This document shows positions 1 to 6,162 of a DNA stretch of 13,900 nucleotides, one piece after another. The notes under the pieces were generated by a model. It had not been told where the DNA came from, searched no databases, and worked only from the letters and a program-made list of their open reading frames with translations. This DNA comes from an uncultured Planctomycetaceae bacterium (GTDB lineage: Bacteria; Planctomycetota; Planctomycetia; Pirellulales; Thermoguttaceae), in NCBI GenBank assembly GCA_947307005.1, contig CAMZHY010000033.1:1-13900 (forward strand), written 5' to 3'. A program made the position numbers and the translations under genes. Within the stretch, counting starts at the first letter, position 1. Each line of letters opens with the position of its first letter.

Positions 1-811
1 TGGCCGACCCGTCGTCGACGCCCGCCGACGTTCCCATACCGCCCCCCATACCGCCGCTCATGGCTCCGCCCATACCGCCGCCCATGACGCCAACGCCCGC
101 TCCGTCATGCTCGACGAAACCGTTCGTTTGCGACGGAACAACTTTCTTATTGACGTCGAACGGTCCGGTTGGACGCGACGCGACGTCGTTCGCCCGCTCT
201 TCGGAAAGCGCCATGACGGCGTCGGAGTCGGTTTCTAACGCGGAAAACTCGTCGGCTGAGGAATCGTCGAGCGCTTGGAACACGCTTTCGGCGGGCGCGC
301 TCTCTTCCTCCTCGACGTCGACGGCGTTCTTTGCCGCCCTAAGACGTTCGGACGCCTTGTCGACCTTTTTTTGCGCGGTCGCGCTCGGAGCGTCCGTCGC
401 GGTCTGAACGTTCTCGCGTCGTCCGACGTCGATCGGCGCGGAGGCGGGACGCAGCGCGTAGAGAACGCATACGACGCAAATCGACGCGGAAACCGTCAGG
501 AGCGCCTTCAAGACGCGCGGGTTCTCGCGCCATCGCGGCCTCAACCCTGCGGAGCGCGTCTGAACGTCGTCCGACCCCGCCGGCGCGTCTTGGAGCTCGT
601 CCATCTCGGGACGACGGAGGAGTTCAAGTTCAAACATTTCGGAAAGGGACCGACGCTTCTCGCCGTCCGCGTAAAGTTTCGCAAGAAACCGCCCGCGCTC
701 TTCAGGCGTTAGAATACCGCAGTCGAAGCGGTCGAGCTCCTCAAGCTCTTCGGGAGACGCCGTCGTTGGAGACGGGACGTCCTTACGGTCGTGGTCGTTG
801 AACGAGGTCAT
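1..811 (-). CDS. Membrane-anchored anti-sigma-like protein with Gly/Met-rich segment, 3' end beyond the window
   Basis: Partial gene: an open frame from ATG at 811 runs through the left edge (270 codons visible, no stop). Residues 1-97 are a charged, probably cytoplasmic region with an acidic, Leu-rich helical stretch (about 20-75). Residues 100-120 form one hydrophobic membrane segment. Residues 121-235 are a low-complexity acidic/Ala/Ser linker. Residues 239-260 are a Gly/Met-rich tract of GGGMGG type. Gene order (directly downstream of a sigma-like gene, 81-bp gap) and layout fit planctomycete anti-sigma-like proteins; no zinc-binding HxxxCxxC motif is seen. Known relatives with a Met/Gly tract after one TM often continue into a YfbK-type von Willebrand factor A domain; that the same lies outside this window is inference. 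An AGGG about 9 nt before the ATG is a plausible ribosome site. Coding is supported by the domain-like layout and strong GC-ending codon use. Confidence 0.75.
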   Translation of the reverse strand, partial: MTSFNDHDRKDVPSPTTASPEELEELDRFDCGILTPEERGRFLAKLYADGEKRRSLSEMFELELLRRPEMDELQDAPAGSDDVQTRSAGLRPRWRENPRVLKALLTVSASICVVCVLYALRPASAPIDVGRRENVQTATDAPSATAQKKVDKASERLRAAKNAVDVEEEESAPAESVFQALDDSSADEFSALETDSDAVMALSEERANDVASRPTGPFDVNKKVVPSQTNGFVEHDGAGVGVMGGGMGGAMSGGMGGGMGTSAGVDDGSA

Positions 812-892
812 GTGACAAGCCCTTTTGCAACCGCGCGATTTCGCGGCTCGGGAATTGTTGTTCGGAGGGAGCGAAACGGGAAAACGCAAGCG

Positions 893-1981
893 CTAGGCGG
901 CGAATCGCCGTTGAACTTCGGCGACGAGTTCTTCTTCGCCGAGCGGATCCTGACGCGACAGCTCGTCGAGTCGACTCCAATACAGGGGCAGGAACGTCTT
1001 CGCGTCGCGTTCGTCGATTTCGAATTTCTTGAGAAACTCTTTGCGCGTCGCGACGAGTTCGAGAACGAAACTCTTTGATTTCAATCCGACCCCGCAAATC
1101 TTGTACGCTTCGCGAACGTCGTCGGCGGGAATCTCCCAAATACCGTCGAAATTCTCCGTGTTCAACGCGCGGACGAAGCGCTTCGGCGTCTTATCGTTCC
1201 AATAGAGAAGGAGCGTCTTTTCAAGGGGCGAGCGTTCGCGCCAGAACGTCTCCAGCGCCGCGCTAAACTCGGCGATCTCCGCCTCGCGCGAAGGAGAAAC
1301 CGGGACGGTCCGCGCCGCGTTCGAGAACGCGTCTTGCGATTCGTCGCGGTCTAGCTCCGACTGCAACGTCTCCGGGTCGGCGTTCGGACGGTTCGTCGAA
1401 TAAACGACGCGTCTGATCCACGTTCCAATCCCGGCGCGACCCGCGTACGCGGCGAGCGTCGACTTGCGACCGTTGAGCCCGACCATCGAGTAATACGCGT
1501 TGAGCCACCAATCGCATTCGTCTAAATTCGTCATGATTTGCAACCCCATCCGCCGCGCCGTCTTAATGGCGAACCCGCCGAAGCGCCGTTCGAGATACGT
1601 CTTCGCCAGCGTTCGATTCTCATGAATTTCCGCAAGGAGCGCGTCGACCAGCGTCAAATCGCAGAGGGGATTCGAACCGCCGCGCCCCTCCGCCTCAAGA
1701 GAACGGACCGTCGCCTCGTCGTCGACCGGCGGCGCGTTCTTCATCCTGACCCAGTGATACGCCAAGCAGTAGAGAAGCCTCTGAAAGAGGGGCGACTTCT
1801 CGTCAAGCGTCACGACGCGCGGATCGAACGGCTCGCGATATCGCCGACTCAATCGGTCGAGGCGCCCGACGACTCGCTCCCTTTTCGTCTCCCAAGGGAG
1901 GAACTTTCGCCAACGTTCGAACCAGTCGCGGTACGCGTCCAGCTCCGATTCAGGCGAACAGGTTTCTATTTCAAAGGACAT
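893..1981 (-). CDS. Divergent sigma-70-family-like regulator
   Basis: A 362-aa protein from ATG at 1981. A GTG at 2026 would add 15 residues but has no ribosome site; the ATG has only a weak CGGA. Residues about 112-195 resemble sigma-70 region 2: an acidic helix, a long amphipathic helix, then the pattern of a Trp/Tyr-rich segment, K-STLAAYAGRAGIGTWIRRVV, which matches the 'Lxx(Y/F)xGxxxLxxWLRxVV' signature of planctomycete ECF-like factors. A normal region 4 helix-turn-helix (LPxxxRxxxxLRYxxxxSxxEIA) is not seen; residues 248-320 hold 'SPLEKTLLLYW', which may be its degenerate relic. The first ~110 residues are an unrecognised extension. The next gene downstream encodes a one-TM anti-sigma-like protein, so the pair likely forms a membrane-linked regulatory unit (inference). 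Alternative: a sigma-derived protein that no longer directs polymerase. Confidence 0.72.
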   Translation of the reverse strand: MSFEIETCSPESELDAYRDWFERWRKFLPWETKRERVVGRLDRLSRRYREPFDPRVVTLDEKSPLFQRLLYCLAYHWVRMKNAPPVDDEATVRSLEAEGRGGSNPLCDLTLVDALLAEIHENRTLAKTYLERRFGGFAIKTARRMGLQIMTNLDECDWWLNAYYSMVGLNGRKSTLAAYAGRAGIGTWIRRVVYSTNRPNADPETLQSELDRDESQDAFSNAARTVPVSPSREAEIAEFSAALETFWRERSPLEKTLLLYWNDKTPKRFVRALNTENFDGIWEIPADDVREAYKICGVGLKSKSFVLELVATRKEFLKKFEIDERDAKTFLPLYWSRLDELSRQDPLGEEELVAEVQRRFAA

Positions 1982-2138
1982 GACTAATTCCGTAACGAAC
2001 GAAGACGATTTCACTCTCCAGTACACATAGAGCGTCGATTTTGAGCCTTCGCCAAAAACTTCCCTAAATTTTATCAGAAATTCTCAAAGAAACGACGGAG
2101 CGAATCGAAAGCGCCAAATACAATTCGAACGACGCGTC

Positions 2139-2175
2139 AAAGTCTACCGAAAAGTAGACTTTAAAAATAGACTTA
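2139..2175 (+). repeat. Operator-like element, copy 1 of 3
   Basis: AAAGTCTAC (2139-2147) and GTAGACTTT (2154-2162) form a perfect 9-bp inverted repeat around the 6-nt centre CGAAAA. A third half-site, TAGACTTA (2168-2175), repeats the right arm in direct orientation 13 bp further on. It is the most diverged of the three copies (ATAGACTTA instead of GTAGACTTT in the third half-site). The geometry, a palindrome plus an extra direct half-site, looks like a protein binding site. Confidence 0.8.
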
Positions 2176-2284
2176 ACGTCAAAAACAGCGTTCGTCGAAA
2201 GAGATTACTTTCCGTATTTATTTATAAACTCGTAAGTTACGCAATAATGGATTATTGTCGCAAGGTCAAGAGGAACAAATCGTT

Positions 2285-2321
2285 AAAGTCTACCAAAAAG
2301 TAGACTTTAAAAGTAGACTTT
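2285..2321 (+). repeat. Operator-like element, copy 2 of 3
   Basis: AAAGTCTAC (2285-2293), centre CAAAAA, GTAGACTTT (2300-2308), AAAA, GTAGACTTT (2313-2321). This copy is perfect: three identical 9-bp half-sites, the first inverted. It starts exactly 146 bp after copy 1. DNA between the copies keeps traces of similarity in register (for example TAAGTTACG at matching offsets, 1 bp apart), suggesting an old tandem duplication of a ~146-bp unit. Confidence 0.85.
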
Positions 2322-2430
2322 ACGTTTATTTCAACGTTAGTCTATAAAAAATAATTTGACAACCGTCGATACTCCAATAAGTTACGACAATACAGATCGT
2401 TTACAAAAGGCAAACTTAAAAGAATCTTTT

Positions 2431-2467
2431 AAAGGCTACCAAAAAGTAGACTTTAAAAGTAGACTTA
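2431..2467 (+). repeat. Operator-like element, copy 3 of 3, next to the promoter
   Basis: AAAGGCTAC (2431-2439, one mismatch), centre CAAAAA, GTAGACTTT (2446-2454), AAAA, GTAGACTTA (2459-2467). It starts exactly 146 bp after copy 2 and ends 25 bp before the likely -10 box of the AlbA_2 gene, so the last half-site abuts the -35 position. That placement suits either an activator contacting polymerase or a repressor blocking it. Confidence 0.82.
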
Positions 2468-2470
2468 TCG

Positions 2471-2498
2471 TAGAATCCGATGTAAACTAATTTATACT
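2471..2498 (+). promoter_or_regulatory. Likely promoter of the AlbA_2 gene
   Basis: TATACT at 2493-2498 matches the sigma-70 -10 consensus in five of six positions. The -35 region is poor (TAGAAT at 2471-2476, three of six, 16-bp spacer), and it is bordered directly by repeat copy 3. A strong -10 with a weak -35 beside an operator suggests dependence on a bound regulator (inference). The leader to the ATG would be about 20 nt and contains a strong AAGAGGTG ribosome site. Confidence 0.5.
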
Positions 2499-2525
2499 CG
2501 CGTCTCTACAATTAAGAGGTGAAGA

Positions 2526-3875
2526 ATGAATCTCGGACAAGAAAACGAAACCCAAGAGTTCAAAGAAGGGCTTGCGCAACTCGATAAAGGGTTGAAATCC
2601 CTCTCCGCAATGTTAAACCGCAGCGGCGAGGGTTCCGTCTATTTTGGAGTAAAGGACGACGGAGAGGTTCAAGGGTTAATTGTCGGAAAAAGGACGTTGT
2701 TGGATATTAGGAGCAGAGCGATCGAACTCTTCGACCCTCGCGTTGTTTTGGATATTGACGAATTGCAAGACGAATCGGGACGTTCTTATATTAAGGTTCA
2801 CGCGGAGGGGACAAACGTCCCCTATTCTTGCGACGGGCGATACTACCTCAGGACAGCCTCGGCTGACGAACGAATTGGCGGCGATCTGTTAAGAAAAATA
2901 CTTGCGTCGGGAAACGCAGATCTGATGACGCAAATTTCCGCTGAAAATCAGTCGCTAACTTTTGGCGGAACGATCAGTTTTCTCAAGGAACGGGGAATTC
3001 ACGCCGCTGAAACGAAGGAATTTTTACATAACTTTGGAGCATACTCCAGAGAGAATCGCTTCAATCTCCTCGCTTATTTGCTTTCAGATCAAAATGATAT
3101 CATCATTAAATCAATGCGCTTTGCAGGAAACGACAAAACGTCGGTTGCAGAACGAATGACTTTCACAAATCAAAGTCTACTCGTTACTGTCCAACAGGTT
3201 CTAGATTATTTTAACCTTATCGCGCTCCCTAAAAAAGTCGGTTCTTTGACCGGCGCGCGTATGGAAAGTCAACTCTTTGATATGCAGTCCTTCCGTGAAG
3301 CGTGGATCAATGCGGTCGTTCACAATTCGTGGACGGAAGGAATTCCGCCGTCTATTTATGTCTACGATAATCGGCTAGAGGTGGTTTCGTACGGAGGTCT
3401 CCCTTTTGGACTCACGGAAGAAGGTTTTTTTGCAGGAACAAGCAAACCGGTTAACCGTCGTTTGTTCAATATCTTTATAACTTGCGATTTCTCCGAGCAA
3501 AGCGGGCATGGAGTTCCTCAAATCGTCAAAACGTACGGTAGGGGAGCGTTCTCGTTTCGAGATGGTTTGGTCGTTGTAACGCTTCCGTTTGGATACGAAC
3601 CAGACTTCGTTCGTTCAAGACGATTACATGACTCCGCTTTTGGGAAACTAACGCGTAACCAGCGCGGAATTCTCCTATATCTGAACGACCATCCAAACGC
3701 GACGCTTCAGGAAGCGGCAGAAGCATGTTCGCTTAGCCTGAGCGGCGTCAAAAAGATAGTCGTCAAACTCCAAGAAGCAAACATGCTTGCGAGAAAAGGA
3801 GCTAAGAATCGTTCGATATGGGCGACAACGCAGTCGTTCAAAGATTATATTGAAAGAGAACCGCCGACAAACTAA
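2526..3875 (+). CDS. AlbA_2 (Schlafen-type) domain protein with GHKL ATPase-like and winged-helix domains
   Basis: A 449-aa protein, start fixed by AAGAGGTG 7 nt before the ATG. Residues 1-126 are an AlbA_2 domain: the hallmark E-F-K at 11-13, the glycine-rich GSVYFGVKDDGEVQG at 36-50, and a P-Y...Y-Y-L-R-T stretch at 99-110. Residues about 250-350 match the HATPase_c_4 region of this family: N262 followed by VVH, an acidic YDNRLEV strand, a GGLP loop, and a GHGVPQI glycine motif. Residues about 370-435 look like a winged helix-turn-helix (Leu-rich helices, SLSGVKKIVVKL recognition helix). Proteins of this COG2865-like layout are generally annotated as transcriptional regulators or ATP-binding proteins, and some lie in defence or mobile regions. 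The protein should be cytoplasmic and bind nucleic acid. The three upstream elements may be its own operators (inference). Codon use is noticeably more AT-rich than in neighbouring genes, hinting at horizontal acquisition. It converges on the small membrane gene at 3924 with a 48-bp gap. Confidence 0.9.
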   Translation: MNLGQENETQEFKEGLAQLDKGLKSLSAMLNRSGEGSVYFGVKDDGEVQGLIVGKRTLLDIRSRAIELFDPRVVLDIDELQDESGRSYIKVHAEGTNVPYSCDGRYYLRTASADERIGGDLLRKILASGNADLMTQISAENQSLTFGGTISFLKERGIHAAETKEFLHNFGAYSRENRFNLLAYLLSDQNDIIIKSMRFAGNDKTSVAERMTFTNQSLLVTVQQVLDYFNLIALPKKVGSLTGARMESQLFDMQSFREAWINAVVHNSWTEGIPPSIYVYDNRLEVVSYGGLPFGLTEEGFFAGTSKPVNRRLFNIFITCDFSEQSGHGVPQIVKTYGRGAFSFRDGLVVVTLPFGYEPDFVRSRRLHDSAFGKLTRNQRGILLYLNDHPNATLQEAAEACSLSLSGVKKIVVKLQEANMLARKGAKNRSIWATTQSFKDYIEREPPTN

Positions 3876-3923
3876 CGCGCCATAACGCTTGACAATCAAT
3901 CGTCGCGTCGGAACAAGATGAAC

Positions 3924-4142
3924 TCACATCTTGGAGTAAATCGCCATGCACGCCGTCCCGAGCGCCGCGAGAGCGATTCCGGCGCCGCCCCAAACAACCG
4001 CTCTTCGATGCAATCTGGCGTAAAAATCCGGCGATCCGTCGAGCGCGTGATAGTAGCCGTAAAGATTTAAACCGGCGTATAAAAGAGATAAAACGCAGGC
4101 GAAAATAAACGCGACGCCTGCGATTAACAACAGTTTTTTCAT
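3924..4142 (-). CDS. Small two-TM membrane protein, unknown function
   Basis: A 72-aa protein with two hydrophobic segments, residues about 4-26 and 49-68, joined by a short polar loop rich in Tyr, Asp, Arg and His. There is no recognised domain. AGGGAG lies 6 nt before the ATG, a strong ribosome site that supports a real gene. It sits 129 bp downstream of the ADP-ribosylglycohydrolase gene on the same strand, with a hairpin between them, so it may be transcribed separately or by read-through. TM1 at the very N-terminus could be a signal anchor. Confidence 0.7.
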   Translation of the reverse strand: MKKLLLIAGVAFIFACVLSLLYAGLNLYGYYHALDGSPDFYARLHRRAVVWGGAGIALAALGTACMAIYSKM

Positions 4143-4200
4143 GCGTCTCCCTGCGAATCTCGCGTTTTAGAAGGACGTCTTGGCGCAAGAACAGACAAGA

Positions 4201-4234
4201 GGGACGGACCCCGCGCCAGACGAGCGTCCGTCCC
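4201..4234 (-). terminator. Hairpin after the ADP-ribosylglycohydrolase gene
   Basis: GGGACGGAC (4201-4209) and GTCCGTCCC (4226-4234) form a perfect 9-bp stem with a 16-nt loop, 37 bp beyond the stop codon. On the minus strand the stem is followed by TCTTGTCTGTTCTT, only moderately T-rich, so termination may be partial. It lies between two minus-strand genes. Confidence 0.5.
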
Positions 4235-4271
4235 GTAATTCTTTGCGTCGCCGCTACGACGGCGGAGCGAT

Positions 4272-6026
4272 TTACGGCGCTTCGCACATATTCGGCTTGT
4301 CAATTCCGATCACGCTGAAATACGCGGCTTCCCAGCTCCAGCCGTTCGGCTGATTGACGATCTCAAGAACCGTCGGAGTTCCAACGTAGTCGTCCAACGG
4401 GACTTCGACCCAGAGCCATCCGTCGTCGCCAACCGTCTCTTTGGACACGGTCTCTTCTTTCAGGAGCTTGCCGTTCGCCTTGATCTGCAGCGTGAAATCG
4501 CCAAGCTGATCGCCGTTCTCATGGTTCGCGACGTTCAAATAGAGGACGTCGCCCTTCTTCGGCGTGACGACCTTCGACAGAACGGCGCCGACCTCGCGGT
4601 TTTCCGGGTGCGTCATGAAGACGTCCTTCTTGCCGCGATACTCCTCGCGGAATCCCGGCGACATGTCCGGCCCCATGTGCGACGCGCGGAAGCCCGCGAA
4701 ATTTTTGTCTAAAATTTCCTCGTCGGTATATTCGCGGAACCGTATCTGCTTGAGTTCCTCTTCGGAATAACGGCCGTTCGCCGATTCGTCGGGCTTATCG
4801 ACGGGATTGGCGCAGGACGTCAGGACGCTCGGGACGATCTCCGTTCGCGGAATGTAGAAGAAGCGTTCGCCGTTCTCCTCTTTGACCATGCCGCCTTCGC
4901 GCTCGATCGCTTGAATCGCGAGCTTTTCGCAGACGTCGAGGAGCGCGGGGAAGTTGTACGCCGTGTGGCTGAAGACGCGCGTTTCGTCGAGTTCTTTCGA
5001 GAAGCGGTCGGGGAGCGCTTTGAAGCCGACGGTCGTGAAGAGAACGCCTCCGGCGCTCGACGGGTTGCAGTCGGAGTCCTGACCGCATCGCGTCGAAATC
5101 ACGATCGTCTTGTCAAGATCGCCGTCGCCGTAGAGGAGCCCGACGAGGATGTACGCGCCGTTGATCTTCACGTCGATATTGAAGTCGCTCGTTGTTCCGG
5201 AGCAGGACCATTTGCGATATTCGGGATTGAGCTGGTATTTCTCGTTGATCTTATTCCAGCACGCTTCCCAGTCGTCGGGGAACTCCTTCTTCCAGCCGAC
5301 GACGTCGCGAACCATCTGCGCGTAGCCCGATTCGCTCGGAATCGCTTTGAGCGCGGCCTCGATAATCTTTTCGACGTCCGATTCAAAGAACGCCTCCGCG
5401 TAAAGCGCGCCGACAAACTGCCCCGCGTACATCCCGTCCCCGTAATTCATGAGACGTCCGAACTTCTCGCCCATCAGAACCGCGTTGTTCGGGAGACCGG
5501 GAGAAATCAGCCCGGAGAAGTCCGATTCGATCTGATAGTCGATGTCGTCCGCGCAATGACTGAACTCGGGGCGGCTCGAATTCGGCGGCGCGATTCCGCA
5601 GCGCAGATTCTTGCGTCCGCAGACGTTCGCGTGCCACAGCGGATATTCGCTGTTCGCGAAATCGATCCCCGCCTGACGAATCGAAACGTCAAGACCGTGC
5701 TCCTCCATCGAGCGAAGGAACGTCATCTCGACGTAAAGGTCGTCCTGACCGAACGCGTTGTTGATCATGTCGGGGGTCCACTTCGGCATGTCCCCTTCGG
5801 GGATGATTCGCCCGCAATATTTGAATTCCGTCGGAGCGCCCCAGCAGACGCCGGCGATCTGTCCGATCCACCCGCCCTTCATCTTGTCGCGATACTCTTC
5901 GACGGAAATCTTGCGATACGCTTTCCCGTCGACGACGACGTCTTCCGCGACCGCGCGGGAAAAAGACGCCGCGACAAACGCGAACGCGACGGCGATAAAA
6001 AACGACCAATTTAACACTTTTTTCAT
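4272..6026 (-). CDS. Secreted ADP-ribosylglycohydrolase family protein
   Basis: A 584-aa protein starting at ATG 6026; GAGG 8 nt before this codon favours it over the in-frame ATG at 6044. Residues 1-27 are a typical signal peptide (KK, long hydrophobic core, SRAVA before the cut). The ADP-ribosylglycohydrolase fold covers about 40-390: M49KGGWIGQIAGVCWGAPTEF (GxxxGxxxGxPxE type), the metal-binding D95-D96 in GQDDLYVEM, and the late GQDSDCNPSSAGG motif with D317 and D319. Family members split ADP-ribose-type N- or O-glycosidic bonds with two metal ions. The usual DDT and DTD are here DDL and DSD, so the acidic ligands are kept but the flanking Thr are not, and the true substrate may be another glycoside (inference). 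Residues about 455-584 look like a beta-rich accessory module ending in VNQPNGWSWEAAYFSVIG, possibly carbohydrate-binding. Expected location is periplasm or outside. The gene is transcribed away from the 198-aa gene. Confidence 0.9.
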   Translation of the reverse strand: MKKVLNWSFFIAVAFAFVAASFSRAVAEDVVVDGKAYRKISVEEYRDKMKGGWIGQIAGVCWGAPTEFKYCGRIIPEGDMPKWTPDMINNAFGQDDLYVEMTFLRSMEEHGLDVSIRQAGIDFANSEYPLWHANVCGRKNLRCGIAPPNSSRPEFSHCADDIDYQIESDFSGLISPGLPNNAVLMGEKFGRLMNYGDGMYAGQFVGALYAEAFFESDVEKIIEAALKAIPSESGYAQMVRDVVGWKKEFPDDWEACWNKINEKYQLNPEYRKWSCSGTTSDFNIDVKINGAYILVGLLYGDGDLDKTIVISTRCGQDSDCNPSSAGGVLFTTVGFKALPDRFSKELDETRVFSHTAYNFPALLDVCEKLAIQAIEREGGMVKEENGERFFYIPRTEIVPSVLTSCANPVDKPDESANGRYSEEELKQIRFREYTDEEILDKNFAGFRASHMGPDMSPGFREEYRGKKDVFMTHPENREVGAVLSKVVTPKKGDVLYLNVANHENGDQLGDFTLQIKANGKLLKEETVSKETVGDDGWLWVEVPLDDYVGTPTVLEIVNQPNGWSWEAAYFSVIGIDKPNMCEAP

Positions 6027-6055
6027 AGAGGCAACCTCGCGCAAATTTGAACGCG

Positions 6056-6073
6056 GCGTTGATAACTCAACGC
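6056..6073. promoter_or_regulatory. Candidate shared operator, 7-bp inverted repeat
   Basis: GCGTTGA (6056-6062) and TCAACGC (6067-6073) form a perfect palindrome with a 4-nt centre. It covers the -35 box of the plus-strand promoter and the first transcribed bases of the minus-strand gene, so one bound protein could affect both. It may equally be an RNA hairpin in the minus-strand leader. Confidence 0.45.
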
Positions 6074-6087
6074 GGAAACAGTACTAT
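6059..6087 (+). promoter_or_regulatory. Promoter of the 198-aa gene
   Basis: TTGATA (6059-6064, five of six) followed after 17 bp by TACTAT (6082-6087, four of six). Predicted start near 6094, leader of about 69 nt ending in GAGGGG before the ATG at 6163. The -35 box lies inside the inverted repeat 6056-6073. Confidence 0.5.
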
Positions 6088-6114
6088 TATAAACGAAATC
6101 GTCTACGACTTCAA
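6086..6114 (-). promoter_or_regulatory. Promoter of the ADP-ribosylglycohydrolase gene
   Basis: Read on the minus strand, TTGAAG (plus 6109-6114) is followed after 17 bp by a perfect TATAAT (plus 6086-6091). Predicted start near 6080, giving a ~53-nt leader. It overlaps the -10 of the divergent plus-strand promoter, and the inverted repeat 6056-6073 would lie just inside this transcript. Confidence 0.65.
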
Positions 6115-6162
6115 ACGGCGCGATCTTGAACGATCGAGTCGGCGCCAAAAGAGGGGTTTAAT

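Larger units (their letters stand above)
1982..2525. other. AT-rich divergent intergenic region with operator array
   Basis: About 540 bp without a gene, between the minus-strand sigma-like gene and the plus-strand AlbA_2 gene. It is visibly more AT-rich than the flanking DNA. It holds three copies of a 37-bp repeat element (listed separately), a strong -10 box close to the right-hand gene, and an isolated TTGACA at 2356-2361 without a good -10 at normal spacing. On the minus strand, TAAAAT (plus-strand 2068-2073) is a weak -10 candidate for the sigma-like gene, with no convincing -35. Confidence 0.7.

Noticed and set aside
60..712. Plus-strand frames at the left edge (60-407, 275-712)
   Set aside because: They are shadows of the minus-strand membrane protein, whose membrane span and Gly/Met tract read coherently to the window edge.
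2139..2467. CRISPR array
   Set aside because: There are only three copies, spacing is 146 bp rather than 30-40 bp, the filler between copies is itself partly related, and no cas gene is present.
4911..6014. 367-codon plus-strand open frame opposite the ADP-ribosylglycohydrolase gene
   Set aside because: Antisense shadow: no motif, no ribosome site, and the opposite strand has a signal peptide and family motifs.
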